Assembly: GCA_039591075.1 (NCBI GenBank)
Contig: JBDHEI010000005.1
Coordinates: 1 to 64,000, forward strand
Length of the DNA stretch: 64,000 nucleotides
Source: JAOTVV01 sp039591075
GTDB lineage: Bacteria; Gemmatimonadota; Gemmatimonadetes; Gemmatimonadales; GWC2-71-9
Direction of reading: 5' to 3'
Under the pieces are notes generated by a model. That model had not been told where the DNA came from, ran no database searches, and was given only the letters and a program-made list of their open reading frames with translations. Every line of letters begins with the position of its first letter. The stretch's first letter is position 1. Of this stretch, positions 57,152 to 64,000 are shown in pieces. Position numbers and translations under genes: made by a program.

Positions 57152-57934
57152 GTGGAGCTTCCCTTGGCCGCATCCGACGTCACATTCGCTTCGATTCCCG
57201 ACGCCCTCAAGGACGTCCCCATGTTCTCCGAGTTGCGGGACAGCGATCTCGTGCGGATCGCTGGTCTGCTGCACCGCAGGCGGTACCGGAAGAACGAGGT
57301 GATCATCCTGCAGGGTAAACGGGTCACGACCCTGTCACTCGTCGCCGCCGGACGGGTCAAGCTGGTCGTCACCGGTGAGGACGGCAACGAGGTCATTCTC
57401 TCGACCCGGGGCCCCGGGGATTTCTTCGGCGAGCTGTCGCTGTTCGACGACCACCCGCTCGAGGCCAGTGCCATCGCGATGGAAGACTCCGAGTTGCTGG
57501 TCCTGTCGCGCGAAGACTTCCACCGGAGTCTGCGGGAGCTGCCGGAGATCGCGGTCGGACTCCTGCGCGCCCTCTGTCATCGGCTGCGGCAGGCCGACAG
57601 CCGGATCAGTGCGCTGACACTGCTCGATGTCCCTCAGCGCGTGGCGCACGTGCTCTTGGAGCTGGCTGACGACAACGACGGAACCCTGATTACGCAGCCC
57701 GTGACCCACCGATTCCTAGCTCAGCTTGTGGGCACCAGCCGGGAAACGGTCTCGCGCACGATGAGTCAGTTGGCGGAAGACGGCGTGATTGCCGTGACGC
57801 GCGAGAGCGTCGCGGTGCCCGAGCGGCGGCACCCCGCACCGGCCGTGGGGGCCGTGGTCCAGGTCAAGCGCCGCGCCATCCGCATCCAGAATCGGGCCCG
57901 GCTGGAGGCGGCGGCGGGCAAGACGCTCGGCTAG
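57152..57934 (+). CDS. Crp/Fnr-family transcriptional regulator
   Basis: A 260-residue regulator. The cyclic-nucleotide-binding fold (about 20-140) contains RYRKNEVIILQGKRVTTLSL and GPGDFFGELSLFDDHPLEAS, close to the cAMP-binding cassette of Crp (GELxLxxxxxRxA with the usual Arg absent). The winged helix (about 155-225) has THRFLAQLVGTSRETVSRTM, the E-x2-SR recognition helix. There is no N-terminal Cys cluster, so it is not an Fnr oxygen sensor; the ligand is unclear. TTGACG at 57106-57111 with TACCGT 16 bp later is a possible promoter, leaving a very short leader to GTG 57152. Its stop overlaps the stop of the convergent FAD-subunit gene. Confidence 0.88.
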   Translation: MELPLAASDVTFASIPDALKDVPMFSELRDSDLVRIAGLLHRRRYRKNEVIILQGKRVTTLSLVAAGRVKLVVTGEDGNEVILSTRGPGDFFGELSLFDDHPLEASAIAMEDSELLVLSREDFHRSLRELPEIAVGLLRALCHRLRQADSRISALTLLDVPQRVAHVLLELADDNDGTLITQPVTHRFLAQLVGTSRETVSRTMSQLAEDGVIAVTRESVAVPERRHPAPAVGAVVQVKRRAIRIQNRARLEAAAGKTLG

Positions 57935-58908
57935 GCGCGAGCCAACGTCCCGAGTTCCTCCTCGATCACCCCCGTGAACAACGGGATCTTGTAGCCGTTC
58001 CGCTTCAGGGGGACGGCGCTCGCCATGGCCGCCACCGCAGCCCGGCGGCAGACGTCCGGCTCGAGCCGGCTCCCCACGACCACCGACTCGGCTTCGCGGG
58101 AACGCCACGGAACGGGGGCCGCCCCACTCAACACTACGCGCCCGTCCACCACCCGACCGGCGTCGAACCGGAGCGCCAGCGCCACGCCGGCGAGCGCGAA
58201 GTCCCAGGATCCGCGCGCGCGGACCTTGCGATAGCTGCTCCGGATTCCCGTCCCCGGCGGCGGCACGACGGCGTGTGTCACCACCTCGCCCTGCGCGAGC
58301 ACCGTTTCGCGCTGGACGTCTGCGCTGGGAAGGACATAGAACTCGTCCAGGGACACCGTCCGCCGGCCTTTCGGGCCCGCGACTTCCACCGACGCGCCAA
58401 GGGCGAGCAGGGCGGGGGCGGTGTCGGACGGATGGACGATATAGCACCGCGTGCCACCGAGTATGCAGTGATACTGGTTCTCGCCGGCCAGGGCGTAGCA
58501 GGTGGTTCCACCCTTCCGCAGGCAGTGGAATTCCCCGCGGAAGTACCAGCACCGGGGTCGCTGGCACAGATTGCCCCCGATCGTGCCCTGATTGCGCAGT
58601 TGCGGGCTCGCGACCTCCGAAGCCGCCTGCGCCAGTCCAGGATAGCGCTCGCGCACGGTCCGATCCCGGGCCACCTCGGCCACGGTGGTGAGCGCGCCGA
58701 TCCGGAGGGCGCCGTCGCGTCCGGTCGCGATGCCCCGCAGCCCCGGCAGCGCCGTGATGCTCACCAGCTTGTCGGCGTGGAACACGCGGTCCCGCAGGCA
58801 CCCGAGCAGGTCGGTCCCTCCGGCATGGATGCGTGCCCCGTCGGCGGCGAGTTGCCGCACCGCCTCATCGAGCGACTGCGCGCGGATGTAGGCAAAAGTC
58901 GGTAGCAT
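57931..58908 (-). CDS. Molybdenum hydroxylase FAD-binding subunit with extra Cys cluster
   Basis: A 325-residue FAD subunit of the xanthine dehydrogenase/aldehyde oxidoreductase family. HAGGTDLLG (about 28-36) and QLRNQGTIGGNLCQ contact FAD. An insert with Cys115, 120, 129, 137, 148 and 155 (NLCQRPRCWYFRGEFHC, TTCYAL, YHCILGGTRC) matches the extra 4Fe-4S region of PaoB and the 4-hydroxybenzoyl-CoA reductase beta subunit. It is the last of three genes, 3 bp after the molybdenum subunit. No signal peptide is present, so it would travel with its Tat-exported partner. Confidence 0.87.
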   Translation of the reverse strand: MLPTFAYIRAQSLDEAVRQLAADGARIHAGGTDLLGCLRDRVFHADKLVSITALPGLRGIATGRDGALRIGALTTVAEVARDRTVRERYPGLAQAASEVASPQLRNQGTIGGNLCQRPRCWYFRGEFHCLRKGGTTCYALAGENQYHCILGGTRCYIVHPSDTAPALLALGASVEVAGPKGRRTVSLDEFYVLPSADVQRETVLAQGEVVTHAVVPPPGTGIRSSYRKVRARGSWDFALAGVALALRFDAGRVVDGRVVLSGAAPVPWRSREAESVVVGSRLEPDVCRRAAVAAMASAVPLKRNGYKIPLFTGVIEEELGTLARA

Positions 58909-58911
58909 GGC

Positions 58912-61239
58912 TCAACCTCCCTTCCGCGCGTCGGCCAGGAGCTGTACCACTCGCGCCGGTGTCGCCGGCGTGCTCGTGACGCGCACGCCGACCGCGTGGG
59001 TGATGGCATTGGCGATGGCGGGGGCGGTGGGAATCGTCGCCGGCTCGCCGATGCCCTTGGCACCCGTCGTGTTGGCCTCGTTGTCGGGCCGGTCGATCGG
59101 CACGCACATCATGTCGGCCGGCACGTCCAATGCGGTCGGGATCTTGTAGTCGTGCCAGTTGATGTTCACCATCTTGCCCGTCTGATCGACGTCGAGCACA
59201 CGTTCCTCCGTCATCGCGAGCCCGATGCCCATGGTGATCCCGCCGAACACCTGGTTCTGGTAGGTGAGACGATTCATCACGCGCCCGCTGTCGTGCGCAC
59301 CGAGGAACCGGAGTATGCGTACCTCCCCGGTATGTAGGTTCACTTCCACCTCGCAGAACTGGGCCGCAAACGGATTGACAGCCTTCCCCTCGGGATTGGG
59401 TCCGCGATAGCCGACCCCGGTTACGGTCCCGCGGGCCCGGAGCCCTCGGAGTTCCGCGATCGGTCGCTCCGCTGGGGGATCGGCCGTCGATACGATCTTA
59501 CCGTCGCGCATCGCCAGCGTGTCGGCCGGCACTGCTAGCTCCTCGGCGGCGATGTCGAGCACCTGGCGCTTCACCTCCAGCGCCGCGGCGCGGACCGCCG
59601 GGGACTCCGTGGGTACCGTCTTGCTGCCGCCGCTCCCGGTGGCGTACGGCGTGCTGCCCGTGTCGGCGTGCTCGATCTGCACGGCGTCGGGATCCACGCC
59701 AAGCTCCTCGGCGACCACCATCGCCATCACCGTCTTGGTGCCGGTGCCGATGTCGCTCGCCCCCATGTTCAGATTGACGCTGCCGTCGGCAAACAGCTTC
59801 ACGATGGCCGTGGACGGCGGCCCACCGCCGCCTGCCACCCAGAGCCCGGCCGCCATGCCCACACCGTGCCGCACCGCCGCGTCGGCCGGCTGGCGCAGCA
59901 GCGCGCTCCGGGCCTCACGCCACCCGAACGCCTTGGCCCCTTCCTCGATGCAGGCCGCGAGTCCGGTCGTGGTATACGGGGCATTGCCTCGGCCCTGGCT
60001 CACCGTCGGCACGTTCTTGAGCCTGAGCTCGACCGGGTCCATACCGATCGCGTCTGACAGCTCGTCCAGCAGTTGCTCCAAGGCCCACGCGCATTGCGGG
60101 TGCCCCGGGGCGCGGAATGGTCTGGCGGGGCCGGCGTTGATGTAGAGATCCTGTGTCTCGATGCGCACGTTGGCGCACGCGTAGAGATCGCGAATCAGCC
60201 AGTCGAGCGCCCCGGTGCCGCCGGCCCGGTACGCGCCGCCGGTGCCGGTAGCGTAGAAGTCCAGCGCGGTGAGCGTTCCGTCACGTTTCACGCCCGCCTT
60301 GAGCCGCATGTTGTTGGGTGGCCGGTTGCCGACCGTGAGATACGACTCCTCGCGCGTCAGGAAGAGTTTCACCGGGCAGGCGGTCTGCCTGGCGAGCAGG
60401 GCCGCAATGAGCGTGTACTTCCCAGGCTGGAGCTTGCTACCGAACCCGCCACCGACGTAATGGCCCACCACGCGCACCTTCGAAAGCGGCATGCCGAGCG
60501 ATGAAGCCACTTGGGCCTGAACCGAGAACACGCCCTGAGTCGACTCCCAGAGGGTGAGCGCGTCGCCGTCCCACCTGGCCACACAGCCGTGTAACTCCAT
60601 CGGCGTGTGAATCTCAGCCTCGGTGCGGTACTCCCGCTCCAGCACCACGTCGGCCTCGGCGAAGCCACCCTCCACGTCGCCACGCGAATAGCGGCCCGGT
60701 GCCGAAACTCGGTTGCCGGTCTCGTGCACCAGGGGCGCGTCGCTGTCGAGCGCTCGTCGCTCGTCGGCGAGAAACGGAAGCACGTCGTACTCGACCGCGA
60801 TCGCCCGCACGGCATCGGCCGCCTGGTACGGGGTGTCGGCCGCGACGGCCGCAACCACTTCCCCCTCGAACCGGCAGTGCGGCACGAACAGGTCCTCGCG
60901 GAGCAGCCTTTCGTGCCCGCGAATCGAGCGGTCGGTCGGCGTGAAGGCCGAGATCACCGCACGCACTCCGGGAAGCGCTTCCGCCCTGGACACGTCCACG
61001 CCTTTCACGACCGCATTGGCATGCGGCGAGCGAAGGATCGCCCCATAGAGCATCTGGGGCAGCACGACATCTGACGGATAAACGGCCGTGCCGCTCACCC
61101 GTTCGTACGCGTCCACGCGTGGCCGGGGCGTGCCGACGATTCGTGTCTCTTTCCAGGGTTCGGGATCACTGGACGGCGCCGGCGTCTGCGGGATGTCGAG
61201 CCCCTCCTCCCAATATCGTTCGTCGCGCTCGGCGGTCAT
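58912..61239 (-). CDS. Molybdenum hydroxylase large (Mo-cofactor) subunit
   Basis: A 775-residue large subunit of the xanthine dehydrogenase family. GGGFGSKLQPGKYTLIAALL, RPFRAPGHPQCAWALEQLLD, GASDIGTGTKTVMAMVVAEE and KGIGEPATIPTAPAIANAIT follow the family's cofactor contacts; Glu732 in GIGE is the catalytic base. It would hydroxylate an aldehyde, purine or other heterocycle using water. Its start overlaps the Fe-S subunit stop by 4 bp. The family has many substrates and the active-site stretch does not name one; aldehyde oxidation as by PaoABC is the best analogy because of the Tat leader and Fe-S insert in the partners. Confidence 0.9.
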   Translation of the reverse strand: MTAERDERYWEEGLDIPQTPAPSSDPEPWKETRIVGTPRPRVDAYERVSGTAVYPSDVVLPQMLYGAILRSPHANAVVKGVDVSRAEALPGVRAVISAFTPTDRSIRGHERLLREDLFVPHCRFEGEVVAAVAADTPYQAADAVRAIAVEYDVLPFLADERRALDSDAPLVHETGNRVSAPGRYSRGDVEGGFAEADVVLEREYRTEAEIHTPMELHGCVARWDGDALTLWESTQGVFSVQAQVASSLGMPLSKVRVVGHYVGGGFGSKLQPGKYTLIAALLARQTACPVKLFLTREESYLTVGNRPPNNMRLKAGVKRDGTLTALDFYATGTGGAYRAGGTGALDWLIRDLYACANVRIETQDLYINAGPARPFRAPGHPQCAWALEQLLDELSDAIGMDPVELRLKNVPTVSQGRGNAPYTTTGLAACIEEGAKAFGWREARSALLRQPADAAVRHGVGMAAGLWVAGGGGPPSTAIVKLFADGSVNLNMGASDIGTGTKTVMAMVVAEELGVDPDAVQIEHADTGSTPYATGSGGSKTVPTESPAVRAAALEVKRQVLDIAAEELAVPADTLAMRDGKIVSTADPPAERPIAELRGLRARGTVTGVGYRGPNPEGKAVNPFAAQFCEVEVNLHTGEVRILRFLGAHDSGRVMNRLTYQNQVFGGITMGIGLAMTEERVLDVDQTGKMVNINWHDYKIPTALDVPADMMCVPIDRPDNEANTTGAKGIGEPATIPTAPAIANAITHAVGVRVTSTPATPARVVQLLADARKGG

Positions 61240-61883
61240 GACGCACCTCCTTCACCCCGGCGGAGCGCAGCCGCTCGGCGCGCAGCGCGGAAGATGTGAG
61301 GGTACGCGCCGCAGCGACACAGGTTGCCACTCATGCCGACCTGGATCGTCTCGAGCGACGGATCCTGTTGGGCCCGCACGAGACCTTCCACGGCCATGAT
61401 CTGCCCCGGTGTGCAGTAGCCGCACTGGTAGGCGTCTTCCTCGACGAACGCCTGCTGGGTCGGGCCGAGGTCTTCGCCAAGCATCAGGCCCTCGAGGGTC
61501 GTAATGGTCACGCCTTCGGCCTCCACGGCAAGTGTCATGCAGGCGTATCGGGGCGTATCGCCGATCAGCACCGTGCAGGCACCGCACTCGCCGCGCTCAC
61601 AGCCCACCTTGGTGCCGGTGAGTCCGAGCCGCTCGCGGAGCACATATGCCAGGGACCAGCGCGGTTCCACCAGCAGTTGGTGCTTCCGACCGTTGATCTG
61701 GAGCACGACCTGGGTCAGCTCGGTGGCCTGGACGATCTCCGTGGGCGGTGGCATCTCGGCGGCGGCGGCCTGTCGCGCCGCCGCGAGGGACAGGGCCCCC
61801 GTCCCGACGGAACTCAGGAACCCGCGGCGGCTGACCCCCTGCTTGGAATCCGGGCCGTCGTCGCGCTCTCGAGCGTCGGACAT
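61236..61883 (-). CDS. Molybdenum hydroxylase 2Fe-2S subunit with Tat signal
   Basis: A 215-residue small subunit, first gene of the minus-strand trio. A twin-arginine signal (SRRGFLSSVGTGALSLAAAR) shows export of the folded complex. The plant-type 2Fe-2S domain has GCERGECGACTVLIGD with a fourth Cys in RYACMTLAV, and the second cluster domain has QCGYCTPGQ and NLCRCGAYPHI. Together they carry electrons between the molybdenum site and FAD. The gene order Fe-S, Mo, FAD with 4-bp and 3-bp junctions makes one operon. The 158 bp upstream contain GCCCTTAAGGGC (62016-62027), a small palindrome of unknown role. Confidence 0.9.
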   Translation of the reverse strand: MSDARERDDGPDSKQGVSRRGFLSSVGTGALSLAAARQAAAAEMPPPTEIVQATELTQVVLQINGRKHQLLVEPRWSLAYVLRERLGLTGTKVGCERGECGACTVLIGDTPRYACMTLAVEAEGVTITTLEGLMLGEDLGPTQQAFVEEDAYQCGYCTPGQIMAVEGLVRAQQDPSLETIQVGMSGNLCRCGAYPHIFRAARRAAALRRGEGGAS

Positions 61884-62041
61884 GGTAGGCCTCCTCTTGA
61901 GTGATGCGGGTATGGTCGAAAGCCGGGCGCTGCCCGGCGGCCGACCGTTGCGGACCCTCTCTAGTGGGCCCCGGAGGATGAAAAAGGGATGAAGCGCCCG
62001 TGAATTCCGTAAATTGCCCTTAAGGGCCCGTCTTCATGAAC

Positions 62042-62680
62042 TCAGGCCCTGCTCGGGCCCGTGGCAGCGCCCTTGAACCACCGGTGTCCGACCAGCTCCG
62101 ACACGCCGCGCGCGGCGAAATAGAGAAACGCTGCCGCGACGACGCGGTAGGGCTCTCTCACCCAGAGCCCGCTGCTGGGCAGGTTGGCCGCCCCGATGGC
62201 CGCTTCGTCGATCCCGAACGGCGGGACCGGCGCGAGGGTCGTGATCATCACGGCCAGGAGGTAGAACAGCGCGCCGATGCCCCAGCCACGGCGGATGAGC
62301 TCGCGCTCTGCTCCACTCGGCGCCTGGCCCACCAACGCGCCGAGCAGGCGGTTCAGGGTGAGCGCCCAGAACCCGACCAACGGCCACCAAGTCTTGAACC
62401 CAAGGGAGAAGCCCACCACGAAGAGCGTGTAGAACACGCCGAGCCCGAGTACGCGTTTGGTGCGCGTCGTCCGGGGGGCGTCGGCATACGCGGCCGTCCC
62501 CATAAAGGCCGCGGAGTGGACGACCATGAACTCGATGAGCATGAGGAGCATCAGCTCGCCGATGCGATGCGTGCCGAGTCGCGTGGGAGCGATCCACACC
62601 GCCAGGCACACGCCCGCGATGGTAAGATCGGGGATTGCGGCAACGGTGTCCCGCCACGTGACTCGCGGCCCTTCCATCAT
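62042..62680 (-). CDS. Multi-pass membrane protein of unknown function
   Basis: A 212-residue protein with about five to six hydrophobic segments (LTIAGVCLAVWIAP, ELMLLMLIEFMVVHSAAFMG, VLGLGVFYTLFVVGFSLGF, WPLVGFWALTLNRLLGAL, IGALFYLLAVMITTLAPV, VVAAAFLYFAARGVSELV). No named family is recognised and no catalytic motif is visible. Its start overlaps the stop of the HisN-type phosphatase gene by 4 bp, so the two are co-translated, but there is no functional clue in that pairing. Confidence 0.65.
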   Translation of the reverse strand: MMEGPRVTWRDTVAAIPDLTIAGVCLAVWIAPTRLGTHRIGELMLLMLIEFMVVHSAAFMGTAAYADAPRTTRTKRVLGLGVFYTLFVVGFSLGFKTWWPLVGFWALTLNRLLGALVGQAPSGAERELIRRGWGIGALFYLLAVMITTLAPVPPFGIDEAAIGAANLPSSGLWVREPYRVVAAAFLYFAARGVSELVGHRWFKGAATGPSRA

Positions 62681-63453
62681 GGCCCCCGAATCACGCGAAG
62701 GACCTCATCCATCAGCGCCCGTGTCGTGGCGAGCGCTTCCCCGGCGTGGATCGTTTCGTGGCCGTCCCAATCGCCGAAGTAGCCGCCGGCCTCGCGGAGG
62801 ATCGGTGGGAAGGGGGCGCAGTCCCACGCGCTCATGACCGGGTCCAACCCCACTTCGGCCCGGCCCGTTGCGACCAGGAGATACGCGTACGCGTCGGCCC
62901 AGCCGGCACAGAACCCGGCGGCATGCTGAAGCCGCCTCCAGGCATCCCCTCGGCCGTGACGTTCGAAGGCAGCCGCGTTGCCGTGAGTGAGGATCCCCTG
63001 CTCGAGGGTTGTCACGTTCGAGACATGGGCAGGGCGGCCGTTCCACCAGCACCCTTCGCCACTCGCGGCGGCGATCAACTCCTCGAGTGCGGGGAAGTAC
63101 GCGACCCCGACCTCGCAGCGGCCCTCGATCTCGAGCCCGAGAAGCACGGCGTAGAGCGGCACGCCACGCACGAAGGCCCGCGTGCCGTCGATCGGATCGA
63201 CATACCACCGATGGCTGGCGCCCTGCTGCTCATTCTCGCCGAACTCCTCGCCCACGATGGCGTGCGCCGGAAAAGCCTGCTCGATGCGGACGCGAATGAG
63301 CTGCTCGGCCTCCCGGTCGGCGACGGTCACTGGCGAATCGTCAGCCTTGCGCTCGGGCCGGACGCCGGACTGGAAATAGCCGAGCGTGAGGCGACCGGCG
63401 TGCCAGGCCGTCTCGGTAGCGAAATCGAGGTAGTGGCGCAGGGACTCGCTCAC
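62677..63453 (-). CDS. hisN: Inositol-monophosphatase-family phosphatase, HisN-type
   Basis: A 258-residue Mg-dependent phosphatase. Motifs are IVGEEFGENE (first metal site), WYVDPIDGTRAFVRGVPLYA (DPxDGT motif) and MSAWDCAPFPPILREAGG (WDxAP motif). The form DGTRAFVRGxP is typical of histidinol-phosphate phosphatases, which release L-histidinol in histidine synthesis, but related enzymes act on inositol phosphate or PAP, so the substrate remains provisional. No other his gene is present. GTG 63453 is used because GGGGGAG precedes it and it aligns with the family start; an upstream frame adds 48 unlikely residues. Confidence 0.82.
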   Translation of the reverse strand: MSESLRHYLDFATETAWHAGRLTLGYFQSGVRPERKADDSPVTVADREAEQLIRVRIEQAFPAHAIVGEEFGENEQQGASHRWYVDPIDGTRAFVRGVPLYAVLLGLEIEGRCEVGVAYFPALEELIAAASGEGCWWNGRPAHVSNVTTLEQGILTHGNAAAFERHGRGDAWRRLQHAAGFCAGWADAYAYLLVATGRAEVGLDPVMSAWDCAPFPPILREAGGYFGDWDGHETIHAGEALATTRALMDEVLRVIRGP

Positions 63454-63746
63454 GCGGTGCTCCCCCTGTGGGTGGTGATCATCGTATGGCCCGGGGGTCT
63501 GAAACCAGCCGGCCGGCGCTGGATAGAACGATCCAAGGTACGGTAACGGGAGCGCTTCGGCGATGAACGGCGGCCACGCTTGCGCCCCGGGCCACACGCT
63601 GTTTTCCTGGCTTCCCCGGAGTCAAGCCGATATGTTCCTCACATTAAGCCTGATCCTATGCTCCGCTGGCCGCGGGACTCCCGGTCCCGGCCCTCCCGCG
63701 GGCGCGGAGGATCACCGACAGCCTCGCACTCGAACCTTCGAAGGCC

Positions 63747-64000
63747 CGTGAAGCCAATCGTCTCGCGTTTCCGAATCTGCAGGACAATGGTCGCCGCCAC
63801 GCTCGGCGCGCTCATGCTCGCTACGAGTGGTGCGGCTCGCGCCCAAGAGACCGACTGGGCGAGCGTCGAGATTCGCACCGTTCCCGTCTCGACCGGGGTG
63901 TATGTGCTGATGGGGCGAGGCGGCAACATCGGCCTCTCGATCGGGGCGGACGGCGCGTTCCTCATCGACGACCAGTTCGCACCGCTCACCGAGAAGATCC
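63747..64000 (+). CDS. Exported metallo-beta-lactamase-fold protein, N-terminal fragment
   Basis: Open from GTG 63747 to the window edge (84 codons). A signal peptide (VAATLGALMLATSGAARAQ) is followed by VEIRTVPVSTGVYVLMGRGG, NIGLSIGADGAFLIDDQFAP, the opening strands of an MBL-fold hydrolase in the style of subclass B3-like or quinoprotein-linked enzymes. The metal-binding HxHxDH motif would lie beyond the edge, so function cannot be judged. ATG 63786 is an alternative start. The 293 bp between hisN and this gene (63454-63746) show no gene or definite signal. Confidence 0.7.

Noticed and set aside
63454..63746. Small open frame (62 codons) between hisN and the MBL-fold gene
   Set aside because: No ribosome-binding site, no similarity, and composition (Gly/Pro/Arg-rich) typical of chance frames in GC-rich DNA.

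Overview
The window is about 64 kb of GC-rich bacterial chromosome with dense, short-spaced operons and no rRNA, tRNA, phage, insertion sequence or CRISPR array that I could see. Several traits fit Gemmatimonadota or a related soil/sediment phylum: Hanks-type kinases fused to a TolB-like domain and TPRs, many lipoproteins, a reaction-centre-type cytochrome c in a non-photosynthetic setting, GTG starts and 4-bp start/stop overlaps. That placement is an inference from gene style; no marker gene settles it.

Layout. 0-1 kb: the cut start of a nucleotidyltransferase, an SCP2-domain protein and a small coiled-coil membrane protein, all on the minus strand. 1-8 kb: a cysteine-desulfurase-like enzyme, then a solute-binding-like lipoprotein, a membrane histidine kinase and an NtrC-type sigma-54 activator with overlapping ends, followed by two perfect dyads, a sigma-54 -24/-12 promoter and a TPR lipoprotein. 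8-13.9 kb: an NfeD/YqiJ-like plus flotillin pair, a kinase-TolB-TPR protein, a DUF411 gene carrying an in-frame TGA, and a YwiC-like membrane protein. 13.9-23.7 kb: a NarL-type two-component pair, two paralogous TonB receptors, a 7TM protein and an HD-GYP response regulator. 23.8-26.6 kb: a diheme-c cytochrome cd1 nitrite reductase divergent from an NsrR-like Rrf2 regulator and a cupin. 26.6-33.2 kb: a GH20 hexosaminidase lipoprotein and a full-length PurL.

33.4-47.7 kb is the most striking region: six co-directional signalling genes. Four large soluble histidine kinases carry 2, 3, 4 and 3 GAF domains; the first two end in double receivers. They are followed by a lone CheY/DivK-like receiver and a fusion of a histidine-phosphoacceptor helix, receiver, HAMP and Ser/Thr kinase. 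The layout suggests one cascade joining His-Asp phosphorelay to Ser/Thr phosphorylation.

47.7-64 kb is mostly metabolic: an acyl-CoA oxidase with a TerB-like N-terminus, a second kinase-TolB-TPR protein, a zinc alcohol dehydrogenase, PdxH, a thiamine-binding-type small protein, a cytochrome c-TPR protein, a class I aminotransferase, a Crp-family regulator, a three-subunit Tat-exported molybdenum hydroxylase, a membrane protein, a HisN-type phosphatase and the start of a metallo-beta-lactamase-fold gene.

The two best leads are the candidate selenoprotein form of DUF411 (TGA exactly at the first Cys of the CGCC motif, with a SECIS-like hairpin just after it) and the 14-kb multi-kinase cascade.
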